A stretch of DNA of 64,000 bases from Flavobacteriaceae bacterium (lineage in GTDB: Bacteria; Bacteroidota; Bacteroidia; Flavobacteriales; Flavobacteriaceae). The notes beneath the pieces are model-generated. The model did no database searches. It saw only the letters and a list, made by a program, of their open reading frames with translations, and had not been told where the DNA came from. The position numbers were made by a program, and so were the translations under genes. How positions within the stretch are numbered: the first letter of the stretch is position 1; each line of letters begins with the position of its first letter. This document shows, piece after piece, positions 26,180 to 33,479 of this stretch. The DNA lies in NCBI GenBank assembly GCA_013214065.1, contig JABSPK010000003.1, positions 310,001-374,000 on the forward strand, written 5' to 3'.

Positions 26180-26187
26180 TAATTTTG
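26180..26187 (+). promoter_or_regulatory. -7 element for the HPF-like/YceI genes
   Basis: TAATTTTG matches TAnnTTTG exactly. TTTT/TTTA near 26159-26162, 17-18 bp upstream, may serve as a weak -33 box. It lies downstream of the TGAC-N4-GTCA dyad, which would centre at about -40. Confidence 0.4.
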
Positions 26188-26258
26188 TCTTAGCATTCCG
26201 TTAACCTTATGTATACAGCGGGATTCGATCCTAAAATCGTTTTTAAAACCCTGAACCG

Positions 26259-26558
26259 ATGCACACGATCTTCGAATACCAAGGCACCCCCTCCAGCGAA
26301 AGCCTGGAGCGACGTATCTTAAACAAAATGGAACGGCTAAAGGCTAAATACGATGATATCATCCGCGCCTTTGTCTTCCTGCAATACCGGCCCGACCATC
26401 CGAAAGCCGGAAAGATCTGCAAGATCCGGCTAAGCCTTCCGGGTCCCCTCCTCTTTGCCGAGGCGAATACGGATAGTTTTGACACCTCCTACCACGAGGT
26501 GATCCACGAATTGGACGCCCAATTGCGCAAACGGAAGGAAAAGCTAAAAGACTTGTAA
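26259..26558 (+). CDS. HPF/RaiA-like ribosome hibernation factor family protein
   Basis: This 99-residue protein has the fold pattern of the S30AE/HPF family: strand-helix at the start (HTIFEYQGTPSSESLERRILNKM in the region 2-24), then LSLPGPLLFAEANTDSFDTSYHEVIHELDAQLRKRKEKL, the typical 'A.a...d.y.Ai......le.QLrk.K.k' ending. Family members bind the decoding centre of the 30S subunit and silence ribosomes under stress. The long C-terminal dimerisation domain of long HPF is absent. It is followed after 29 bp by a YceI gene and is probably stress- or oxygen-regulated through the dyad upstream. Confidence 0.82.
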   Translation: MHTIFEYQGTPSSESLERRILNKMERLKAKYDDIIRAFVFLQYRPDHPKAGKICKIRLSLPGPLLFAEANTDSFDTSYHEVIHELDAQLRKRKEKLKDL

Positions 26559-26587
26559 GAATTCGCGGGAATGCCGACCTTAAGGGT

Positions 26588-27100
26588 ATGTCAAGCCGTA
26601 CGTTTTTTTGGGCCGCTTCCCTCCTGCTGTTTTCCTGGATCACCCAGGCACAGGATGCCGTTTTGAAAGAGGCCCAGATCCGCTTTGAATACGTCTACAA
26701 AGGCACCAAAGGCACGCTGGGTGATTTTAAGTCGACCTCCAAGATCGACCTCGAACGGCCCGAAGCCTCCGTATTCGCCGGTTCCGTAGCCACCGAGACC
26801 CTAGATACCAACAACGGCCTGCGCAACTGGTCGCTCAAAAGCCGCAAATACTTTAATGTCAAGGGCTATCCGCGCATTTCCTTTCGCAGTACCGAAGTCA
26901 AGGCCGATGGCAACCAATGGGTAGTCGACGGTCTTTTGACCATCAAAGGCATTGAAAAACCGCTGCAATTCACCTTCACCCGTTCGGGCGATCGCTTATT
27001 GGGCAAGGCGGAACTCTACAGCTCCGATTTTGATATTACCATCAAGAAGAAACGGGAAGATAACCTGGTCCGTATTGAACTGGAGTTCCAAATCCAATAG
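26588..27100 (+). CDS. YceI-family periplasmic lipid-binding protein
   Basis: This 170-residue protein has a signal peptide (about 1-21, ending TQAQ) and a YceI-like lipocalin barrel: IRFEYVYKGTKGTLGDF, FNVKGYPRISFRSTEV, WVVDGLLTIKGIEKPLQF, with a terminal FDITIKKKREDNLVRIELEF. YceI proteins bind isoprenoid quinones or other amphipaths in the periplasm. It lies downstream of the HPF-like gene and is convergent with the type III PKS operon, which may make a quinone-like lipid, a suggestive but unproven association. Confidence 0.88.
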   Translation: MSSRTFFWAASLLLFSWITQAQDAVLKEAQIRFEYVYKGTKGTLGDFKSTSKIDLERPEASVFAGSVATETLDTNNGLRNWSLKSRKYFNVKGYPRISFRSTEVKADGNQWVVDGLLTIKGIEKPLQFTFTRSGDRLLGKAELYSSDFDITIKKKREDNLVRIELEFQIQ

Positions 27101-27103
27101 CCG

Positions 27104-27130
27104 CCTTTAGCCTTTAGCCTTTAGCCTTAA
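27104..27130. repeat. Tandem CCTTTAG heptamer array at a convergent junction
   Basis: Three perfect CCTTTAG units (27104, 27111, 27118) and a fourth partial unit lie between the YceI stop and, partly inside, the end of the convergent membrane-protein gene. That gene's last codons (AKG, stop) are made of the repeat. Similar CCTTTA(G/C)CC runs occur at 728-745, 7179-7200 and 9585-9620. Confidence 0.6.
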
Positions 27131-27545
27131 AAAATAAAGCGTGCAATTTCCCTACACCCCAATTCCCCAATGGAAAATACAGGGCGAAGAACAAGGCCAT
27201 GCCCAGGCTGAAGTTTTGTGGACTAAAGAACTGATCCAAGAGGTTATCCGGATAGGCGTTGGAGGTCCGCAAGGCATAACCCCCGAATTCCAACAAGCCC
27301 ATGGCCACCAGGCCGTAGGCGTACTGCTGGTGAAACGGCAGGCCCCGCAACACTAACGATATGGGCACCATATAGAGGATGTAACAGCTGATCACCTGCC
27401 ACCAATAAGTGAATTTGGCGATCTGCAGTTCGATGCCCACTTGGTTCATGGCCATCCCCCGTACGAAATAGACGATGACATAGGTCAACAGCAGCGAACG
27501 CTCGACCTGTAGGCGTGGTTTGGCCCACGCGATAAATTCCTTCAT
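27114..27545 (-). CDS. Integral membrane protein, last gene of the type III PKS operon
   Basis: This 143-residue protein has about four membrane helices (RSLLLTYVIVYFVRGMAM, VISCYILYMVPISLVL, YGLVAMGLLEFGGYAL, LGMALFFALYFPLGNW). I chose the ATG at 27545 because it overlaps the stop of the preceding gene by 4 bp (ATGA), the same coupling seen through the operon. Its last residues are encoded by the heptamer array at 27104-27130. I do not recognise a family. Handling or flipping of a lipid product is a guess from context. Confidence 0.68.
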   Translation of the reverse strand: MKEFIAWAKPRLQVERSLLLTYVIVYFVRGMAMNQVGIELQIAKFTYWWQVISCYILYMVPISLVLRGLPFHQQYAYGLVAMGLLEFGGYALRTSNAYPDNLLDQFFSPQNFSLGMALFFALYFPLGNWGVGKLHALFFKAKG

Positions 27546-27775
27546 AGTTGTTCCCGTTTTCCTTGGATGACCCCTGCCCTGACCAGCAAGACAACGCCCG
27601 CAACGGTCAAACAGAGCGATCCGGTGCCGCCGAGTACCCAAAGATGGGTTTCGGCTCCGTCATGCTTTAAAAAGCCGCTCTCGATCATGCCACAGAGCCC
27701 ACCGCCCAAGAGCAGTGCCCCCAAAGTGCCGAACAGCCACCATTGTTTGCGCAGCCGCTGTTTTTCGTTACTCAC
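27542..27775 (-). CDS. Small two-helix membrane protein in the type III PKS operon
   Basis: This 77-residue protein has two hydrophobic helices (WWLFGTLGALLLGGGLCGMI and LWVLGGTGSLCLTVAGVVLLV) joined by a polar loop. It overlaps the ACP gene upstream and the membrane-protein gene downstream by 4 bp each, strong evidence that it is translated. No family recognised. With its neighbour it may form a membrane assembly that receives or anchors the polyketide product. Confidence 0.68.
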   Translation of the reverse strand: MSNEKQRLRKQWWLFGTLGALLLGGGLCGMIESGFLKHDGAETHLWVLGGTGSLCLTVAGVVLLVRAGVIQGKREQL

Positions 27776-28023
27776 GAGGCCAGTTTTTTATCGATGATGC
27801 CCAAGGCATCGGCCACGGTCTGCATGCCGTCCATATCCTCGTTCTCCAAGATAATGTCAAAGGCATCTTCCACATCGAGGACGATATCGACCAGGTTGGC
27901 GGAGTTGATGTTCAATTCGGTGGTAAAATTGCTCTCCTTAGTGATCTGGGAGGCAGCGACATCGTCGGGCAAATAGGCCTCCACGATGCCCAGCAGCTTG
28001 CTGTACTTTTCTTCTTCACTCAT
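27772..28023 (-). CDS. Acyl carrier protein of the type III PKS operon
   Basis: This 83-residue acidic ACP has its phosphopantetheine attachment Ser41 in NINSANLVDIV, followed by the usual helix II (LVDIVLDVEDAFDI) and acidic helix III. The usual DSL is replaced by NSA, an unusual variation around the modified serine. I chose Met at 28023 instead of upstream in-frame starts because it gives a standard ACP length and an 8-bp overlap with the ketosynthase gene. It presumably carries intermediates privately for the KS, dehydratase and reductase encoded beside it. Confidence 0.88.
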   Translation of the reverse strand: MSEEEKYSKLLGIVEAYLPDDVAASQITKESNFTTELNINSANLVDIVLDVEDAFDIILENEDMDGMQTVADALGIIDKKLAS

Positions 28024-29296
28024 TTTTTTCGATATAGCGCTTAAAAATAACACAGCTATTGACATCTCCAAAACCAAAACTGGCTTTTGCCACGATATCA
28101 AGGGGCATGGCCATGGTTTTTTGGGGGATGCAGGTCGCGGCCACCTGGTTGACGATATCAGGATGCAGATCTTCGCAGTTCAGGGAACCGAACAGCCGTT
28201 GGCGGTGGAGTTGCAAGACCGCCCCCACGCTTTCGATACTCCCGGCAGCCGCCAAACAATGCCCCACATGCCCTTTAAAGGAATTGATATGCGGGAAATC
28301 GGCCCCGCGCCTGTCCAAGGCCGTAGCCCAATTGGCGATTTCCACGGGATCCTTGGTGGTGGCCGTCAAATGGCCGTTGATGGCATCGATCTGCTGCGGA
28401 TGCACTTCGGAATGCTTTAGGGCTTTTCGGATGCAGGCTTGTACGGCCTGGCTGTTCGGGGCCGTCATGCTGCCCCCTTGGCGTTGCCCGCCGCTGTTTA
28501 CCGCCCCACCCAGTACTTCGGCATAGATGCGGGCGCCGCGCGCTTTTGCACTGGCATAGGATTCCAAGACCAAGGCCCCTGCCCCACTTCCGGGAACGAA
28601 TCCCGCGGCCGTGGCGCTCATCGGTCGGCTGGCGGATTCCGGGCGCTCGTTGTATTTACGGGGCAAGATGCGCATGGCATCGAAACCGCCCCAGATATAG
28701 GGTCCGCTATCGCTGCAGCTACCCACCAACATGCGGGTCGCCTTGCCGGCCTTGATATGGTCATAACCCATCAATAGGGCCTCCGTGCCCGTGCTGCAGG
28801 CGGAAGAATTCGAGCTCACCCAGTTGCCGGCACCGATCTTCCCACCCAAATAGGCGCTGATGCCACTGGCCATGGTTTGGGCCACGGCCGTACTGCCCAA
28901 GCGTTTGACGTTTCCGGCATCGACTTGGTAAATGGCTTCCCGAAGTTTGTCGATGCCCAAGAGTCCCGTCCCAAAGACCACCCCGGTCTCTTCATCGGGT
29001 CGTTCTTGGGTTTCCGGGATGATATCGGCATCCCGCCAGGCATCCATCCCGGCGATCATTCCGTAAATCAGGCCATTGGCAGCCAGTCCCTTCAACTCCA
29101 CCTTAGTGAAGTAGTCATTCAAGTCAATTTCTTCAAGCATCGGTTTACCAGCGATTTGACATGAAAATTGAAGTTCTTCCAGTTCTGGCAGAAAGCGAAT
29201 ACCGCTCTGCCCCTGTTCCAAGGCCGAAGCAAAGGCTTCGAGCCCCATCCCGTTGGGAGCACAGACCCCCATGCCAGTGATGACCACCCTATTCAT
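28016..29296 (-). CDS. Beta-ketoacyl-ACP synthase (KAS I/II type)
   Basis: This 426-residue thiolase-fold condensing enzyme has a complete Cys-His-His set: Cys167 in SSACSTGTEA, His309 in NGHLTATTKD (replacing the usual HGT) and Lys341/His346 in FKGHVGHCLAAAG. It would elongate acyl-ACP by two carbons. It differs from housekeeping FabF around the second histidine and in its operon, pointing to a specialised role. No chain-length-factor partner is present. It overlaps the dehydratase and ACP genes by 8 bp each. Confidence 0.92.
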   Translation of the reverse strand: MNRVVITGMGVCAPNGMGLEAFASALEQGQSGIRFLPELEELQFSCQIAGKPMLEEIDLNDYFTKVELKGLAANGLIYGMIAGMDAWRDADIIPETQERPDEETGVVFGTGLLGIDKLREAIYQVDAGNVKRLGSTAVAQTMASGISAYLGGKIGAGNWVSSNSSACSTGTEALLMGYDHIKAGKATRMLVGSCSDSGPYIWGGFDAMRILPRKYNERPESASRPMSATAAGFVPGSGAGALVLESYASAKARGARIYAEVLGGAVNSGGQRQGGSMTAPNSQAVQACIRKALKHSEVHPQQIDAINGHLTATTKDPVEIANWATALDRRGADFPHINSFKGHVGHCLAAAGSIESVGAVLQLHRQRLFGSLNCEDLHPDIVNQVAATCIPQKTMAMPLDIVAKASFGFGDVNSCVIFKRYIEKNE

Positions 29297-29741
29297 GATC
29301 CGATTTTTGGGTGAGCATGCCTGAAATGGTACCGCGACAGACGAGGGTATTGCTGGAATCGTACATTTTGACCCGGCATTTCAGTTTTTGAAAGCGGAAA
29401 TAGACCTTTTCGGAGACCACCCGCACTTTTTCACTGGGATAGACCGGTTTCAAGAACTCCATTTCGGTGCTTGATAGGCCGACCACCGCCTCGGTATCCA
29501 GTCCGGAATCCCGCAATAAGTGGATGCCCAAACATACCAGACCGATTTGGGCACAGCATTCGGTCAACAACACCCCGGGTGTAACCTTAACTTGTTTAAA
29601 ATGTCCGTTATAAAAGTCTGCATCTTTAGTAAAGGTGTAATAACCTTCCACCCCCATATCGTCAATCCGATTCAGTCCATCCACGAACAAAAATGGCGCC
29701 TGATACGGCAGTTGGGCCAGGATGGATTCGTGTGGCTTCAT
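29289..29741 (-). CDS. FabZ-like 3-hydroxyacyl-ACP dehydratase
   Basis: This 150-residue hot-dog-fold protein has catalytic-type His47 in NGHF and Glu61 in LLTECCAQ, 14 residues apart as in FabZ, and a typical PGVLLTE segment. It would remove water from 3-hydroxyacyl-ACP on the partner carrier protein. The start at 29741 was chosen because it overlaps the reductase stop by 4 bp and gives normal family length; the upstream frame extension lies inside that gene. Together with the KS and FabL-like reductase it covers three of the four steps of a fatty-acid cycle. Confidence 0.87.
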   Translation of the reverse strand: MKPHESILAQLPYQAPFLFVDGLNRIDDMGVEGYYTFTKDADFYNGHFKQVKVTPGVLLTECCAQIGLVCLGIHLLRDSGLDTEAVVGLSSTEMEFLKPVYPSEKVRVVSEKVYFRFQKLKCRVKMYDSSNTLVCRGTISGMLTQKSDHE

Positions 29742-30523
29742 AACAGACTTTCCCCTCCATCGGCTTTGATCACGGTGCCCGTGATCCATTTCGCTTCATC
29801 CAAGGTCATGAGGTAGACCACATTGGCTACGTCCTCAGGTGTGGTCAAGCGTTTGTTCGGATTGCGTTTTAGGGCGTTTTCCTTCAATTGTTCGTGACCG
29901 GGAATGCGCCGGAACGAAGGCGTATCGGTCACTCCCGCCTGGATGCAGTTGACTTTGATGCCCAAGGGGGCGAACTCCAGGGCCATATTGCGCATCAGGG
30001 CTTCCAAGGCCGCTTTGGCGGCGGATACCGCAGCGTATGTCGGCCAGGCACGGCTGTTCCCTTCGCTGGTAAAGGCAAGCAACCGGGCATCATCACCCAA
30101 CAGACCGGCATCCACGAGGGCCTTGGCCCAATCGTAAAAGGAGTGTGCCATGGCGTTCAGGGTCAGCTGCAGATCGGCATGCCCCAAGCGACCTTCCTTC
30201 GGCCCCCAAAGCGGTTTTAAATTGCCTTTGGCAATGCTGTGTACGACCACATGGATGGTTTGCTCCCCCAAGAGGGCTCGAAACCGCGCCACCAGCTCCT
30301 GCTGCTTATCCAAGGCCGTGGCATCCACGTTAAAATGCTCGCAAGGCACCCCCAAAGCGCGAATATCATCGATTTCACCCTCAATTCTTGGTAGTTCCGT
30401 ACGGCGGTCGCGGTGCACCATCAAGATTCCGTAGCCATGGGCGGCCAATTTTTTAAGGGTAGCCAGTCCTAGTCCGCTGCTTCCGCCCAATACCAGGGCC
30501 CATCGTTGTACTTCACCTACCAT
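29738..30523 (-). CDS. FabL/FabI-like enoyl-ACP reductase (SDR family)
   Basis: This 261-residue short-chain dehydrogenase has the classical nucleotide-binding GGSSGLG (13-19). Its active site is Tyr163-x6-Lys170 (YAAVSAAK) instead of Y-x3-K. Y-x6-K marks enoyl-ACP reductases, and GGxxGxG combined with VHSIA and a tail such as AGVTDTPSFRRIPG resembles Bacillus FabL. It is therefore more likely an enoyl reductase than a ketoreductase, so the ketoreductase must come from general FabG. It overlaps its neighbours by 7 and 4 bp. Confidence 0.83.
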   Translation of the reverse strand: MVGEVQRWALVLGGSSGLGLATLKKLAAHGYGILMVHRDRRTELPRIEGEIDDIRALGVPCEHFNVDATALDKQQELVARFRALLGEQTIHVVVHSIAKGNLKPLWGPKEGRLGHADLQLTLNAMAHSFYDWAKALVDAGLLGDDARLLAFTSEGNSRAWPTYAAVSAAKAALEALMRNMALEFAPLGIKVNCIQAGVTDTPSFRRIPGHEQLKENALKRNPNKRLTTPEDVANVVYLMTLDEAKWITGTVIKADGGESLL

Positions 30524-31572
30524 CGCAACAAAATCCGTTGGGCCGAGAAACCGGGACCGAAACTGAGCATCACGCCCTGTTCGCCGGCCGGTATGGCCTG
30601 GTTTAAAAATTCCTCCAACACATAGAGCACCGTCACGCTACTCATGTTGCCGTATTCTTGCAGCACCCTGCGGGTTTCGTCAATCTGTTTCCCTAGTCCC
30701 CCGAACAGTTGCTCAACGGTCTGCACGATCTTTTTGCCCCCGGGATGGAAGATCAGGTGGTCGACTTCGGTGATGTCGGTACCATGGGCCTCCAAAAAGG
30801 GATGGATGATGGCCGGAAAATGTTCGGCGATCACCTCGGGCACGGAAGGATCCAGGATCATTTTAAGGCCCGTATCGGTCAAATCGAAGCCCATCATATG
30901 GGTAGCCTCCGGAAAGTGGTACATCCCCTCTCCTACGAGCTCTGGGCCGGTCGCATCGGCCTCCGAAGAGACCAAGACACAGCTGGCCCCGTCACCGAAC
31001 AGGGCGGCACTGACCATATTGGCCATCGAAAAATCGTTGAGTTGGAAAGTGGCCGTGGGACTCTCCACCGCGATCAAGGCCAGGCGTTTGCCCGGATTGT
31101 CGCGTAAGAAGCGGGCCGCATAGATCAGGCCGGAAATGCCGGCCGCACACCCCATTTCGGTTACCGGCAAGCGCACCACGTCTTGACGCAGCCCAAGGGC
31201 ATTGACCAGATAGGCGTCCAACGAAGGGATCATGATACCGGTACAACTGACGGTCAGGACATAATCCAGGCTGTCCGGCGCCCAATCGGCCGCTTTCAAA
31301 GCCTTTTGCAGCACTTCGGTACCCATGGACACCGCCGCTTCGGCATACTGGCGGTTTTTGGCCTCGAAGGAGGTGGCGGTAAAAACGTCTTCGATATCCA
31401 TGATGCCGTAGCGCTTGTCGACTCCGGCCCCTTCAAAGATCTTGATCACCTTACGGCGAAAACGTTCGTCTTGGTCGTGCAACCAGCTCTGGACAAAGGG
31501 CAGGATCTGCTCGGTCGTCCGCGTATAGGGCGGCAATACTTTACTGGCCTGTATGATGCGTGGGTTGGACAT
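30517..31572 (-). CDS. Type III polyketide synthase (chalcone/stilbene synthase-like)
   Basis: This 351-residue homodimer-type condensing enzyme has the complete triad Cys142 (TEMGCAAG), His276 (FHPGGKK) and Asn309 (EYGNMSS) and a C-terminal GFGPG-like loop (SFGPGFS). Such enzymes extend a starter acyl unit with malonyl-CoA and cyclise it to alkyl-resorcinols, pyrones or phloroglucinols. I chose the ATG at 31572, 5 bp after the methyltransferase stop, because it begins at the conserved start of the fold (SNPRIIQASKVLPP). The operon's own ACP-KS-FabZ-FabL set probably supplies its starter (inference). Confidence 0.95.
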   Translation of the reverse strand: MSNPRIIQASKVLPPYTRTTEQILPFVQSWLHDQDERFRRKVIKIFEGAGVDKRYGIMDIEDVFTATSFEAKNRQYAEAAVSMGTEVLQKALKAADWAPDSLDYVLTVSCTGIMIPSLDAYLVNALGLRQDVVRLPVTEMGCAAGISGLIYAARFLRDNPGKRLALIAVESPTATFQLNDFSMANMVSAALFGDGASCVLVSSEADATGPELVGEGMYHFPEATHMMGFDLTDTGLKMILDPSVPEVIAEHFPAIIHPFLEAHGTDITEVDHLIFHPGGKKIVQTVEQLFGGLGKQIDETRRVLQEYGNMSSVTVLYVLEEFLNQAIPAGEQGVMLSFGPGFSAQRILLRW

Positions 31573-31577
31573 GCGCG

Positions 31578-32285
31578 TTATCGGGATTTGGGTGAAAAGA
31601 TCCAACGGTAGCGGAAGGCCCATTTCCATTCGATCCGGTGTTCACATTCGGGCAGTCTGGCCGCGAAATCCTCCAATTCCGCCTGTCGAAACCCCTTGCT
31701 GATCGAGATCAGTCCGTCGTCTTTGGCGATCTCGGTCCGGATAAAGACCAAACTGAAGAGCTGGAACAGTCGATAGGCCCATGTACTGCGTTGCAGGTCG
31801 TTGATGACCACTCCCACCCGGGCCATGTCGGCGAACTGTCGGGTAAAGGCATGGATGGCTTCTTCTTCAAAGTGGTGCATGGTCAAGGTGCAGAGGACGA
31901 TATCGCAATGTTGACCGCCTTTTAGGGCCATTAGGTCCGTTTGTTCATAGCGGATCTGCGGGTAGGCCGCAGAAGCTTCCCGAGCGATGTCCAACACCTC
32001 GTCGCGCAGGTCGATGCCGACCAACTCATAAGTAACTTCTTGTTTATCAAGTGCTTTAGAGAGACTGCGAAGCATTTGTCCGTCACCGCAGCCCATATCA
32101 TAAATCGTATACGATTTTTTCGGATGTCTTTTTAGGAGGTCGAGCACGCCCTGGATGGTGATGGCGTTGCCGCCGAGCAATCGGTTGCAGCGATTGATGT
32201 CCTTATAGGCTTTTTGGTAAGATTCCTTATCCAAACAAGGGTCGTCCATATGTTCCAAGACGGTGCTTCGTAGGCTAAAGTCCAT
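31578..32285 (-). CDS. SAM-dependent class I methyltransferase
   Basis: This 235-residue protein has a Rossmann methyltransferase core: motif I YDMGCGDGQ (62-70), acidic VGIDLRDE after strand 2, and motif IV CTLTMHHF. It resembles UbiE/Ubie-like small-molecule methyltransferases. Its start overlaps the oxidoreductase stop by 1 bp and its stop is 5 bp before the PKS start. The most likely job is O- or C-methylation of the aromatic ring made by the type III PKS. Confidence 0.9.
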   Translation of the reverse strand: MDFSLRSTVLEHMDDPCLDKESYQKAYKDINRCNRLLGGNAITIQGVLDLLKRHPKKSYTIYDMGCGDGQMLRSLSKALDKQEVTYELVGIDLRDEVLDIAREASAAYPQIRYEQTDLMALKGGQHCDIVLCTLTMHHFEEEAIHAFTRQFADMARVGVVINDLQRSTWAYRLFQLFSLVFIRTEIAKDDGLISISKGFRQAELEDFAARLPECEHRIEWKWAFRYRWIFSPKSR

Positions 32286-33409
32286 TACACTAAGATAGGA
32301 CTTCCATGGGTTTGCCGGATCATGGTCTGGACGAATTTTTTTGAACGGGCGACGGAATGCAAGGCCAGATTGGCTGAAAACGGATGCAACAACAGCCGTT
32401 GCAGTCCCCTACCCATACGAAGGCGTCGGCTAAAATGCTGTTGCCAAAGCTGGGTATAGTCGTTTTCCATGGTCGCTCGATCCGTGATGCCCTCTAGAAA
32501 ACCCGTACAGCATTCTGCGGCCAGTTTCGCGCTGTGGATCGCCATGGCCATGCCATTACCACAAAGCGGATGGATGAGGCCGGCACTATCACCCACCATC
32601 AACAGATGCCCTTCTACCGGCTTTTTGGGGGCAAAGGAAATCTGGGCAATGCTCAACGGACTTTCGAATACGGGGGTGGCGGCTTCGAAAAAGCGCTGCA
32701 AATGGGGCTGTTTCCGCAAATGTTCCTTTTCGAACCGCTGGTGGTCCCCAAAGCGTTGAAAACTGGCATAGGTCGCCAAATAGCAGAAATTGACTTGGCC
32801 GGTCTCCGTCTTCGACAAGCCCCCATACCCGCCTTTGAAGCTGTGGAGGGCCACCAAATCTTCAGGGAAGTCCGGATGTTCGTAATGGCATTTCACCCCC
32901 AACCATGGGGATTTGACGCGGAGGAAGTCCCGGTCCAGTTTTTTATCCAAGAGCGAGCGTTTCCCAAAAGCCCCCAGGGCCAAGCTGGCTCGGATTTCCC
33001 CACCACTGGTACTTCCAATGGTGAAGGTTTCGGCTTCAAAATCGACACGGTTCACCGTTTCCAAACGCACGGTCACGCCCAGGGCGTTCGCCCGTTGGTA
33101 CAAGAGGTGGTCGAAATGGTAGCGGCTCATACCGAAGCCCCCCAAAGGCAAATCGACCTCCAAGCCTTTTCCGCTGGGCGTGCTGAGTTGCAGGCGTTCA
33201 ATGTGCACGGCCCCTTCAGCTTGTACATCTACCCCAAGATGGTTGAGATAGGCCAAGACTTCATTGGACACATATTCACCACAGACCTTGTGGTGCGGAT
33301 AGGCATGCTTTTCGAACAACACCACCGCATAGGATTGCCGCGCCAGATGGATGGCGGCCGTCAAGCCGGCCAATCCCCCACCTAAAATCGCGATGTCGTA
33401 GCGTTCCAC
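32285..33409 (-). CDS. FAD-dependent oxidoreductase (geranylgeranyl reductase/FixC-like)
   Basis: This 374-residue flavoprotein has the N-terminal dinucleotide-binding GGGLAGLTAA (9-18), HKVCGEYVS (a motif of the GGR/FixC-like group), and VGDSAGLIHPLCGNGMAMA, the second FAD motif. It starts with GTG and is the first gene of the nine-gene operon. Similar enzymes in Flavobacterial type III PKS clusters probably hydroxylate or dehydrogenate a phenolic ring or reduce an alkyl chain. The reaction is unproven. A terminator separates it from the upstream ompA-like gene. Confidence 0.9.
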   Translation of the reverse strand: MERYDIAILGGGLAGLTAAIHLARQSYAVVLFEKHAYPHHKVCGEYVSNEVLAYLNHLGVDVQAEGAVHIERLQLSTPSGKGLEVDLPLGGFGMSRYHFDHLLYQRANALGVTVRLETVNRVDFEAETFTIGSTSGGEIRASLALGAFGKRSLLDKKLDRDFLRVKSPWLGVKCHYEHPDFPEDLVALHSFKGGYGGLSKTETGQVNFCYLATYASFQRFGDHQRFEKEHLRKQPHLQRFFEAATPVFESPLSIAQISFAPKKPVEGHLLMVGDSAGLIHPLCGNGMAMAIHSAKLAAECCTGFLEGITDRATMENDYTQLWQQHFSRRLRMGRGLQRLLLHPFSANLALHSVARSKKFVQTMIRQTHGSPILV

Positions 33410-33432
33410 GCCTTGAAAATAGTGTAGAAATA

Positions 33433-33460
33433 AAAAATCCCGATCGAAATCGGGATTTTT
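33433..33460. terminator. Terminator between the ompA-like gene and the PKS operon
   Basis: AAAAATCCCGAT (33433-33444) and ATCGGGATTTTT (33449-33460) form a perfect 12-bp stem around CGAA. It lies 20 bp after the minus-strand stop of the ompA-like gene and can terminate in both directions. Confidence 0.85.
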
Positions 33461-33479
33461 CTGTGGGGTTTACGAAACT

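Noticed and set aside
15713-31572. A single biosynthetic cluster joining the PhlG-like pair and the type III PKS operon
   Set aside because: Over 9 kb of unrelated genes, repeats and AT-rich DNA separate them, so only a functional hypothesis is kept.
32534-33385. 283-codon plus-strand open frame
   Set aside because: It is antisense to the FAD oxidoreductase with complete FAD motifs; the antisense protein reads as low-complexity shadow sequence.
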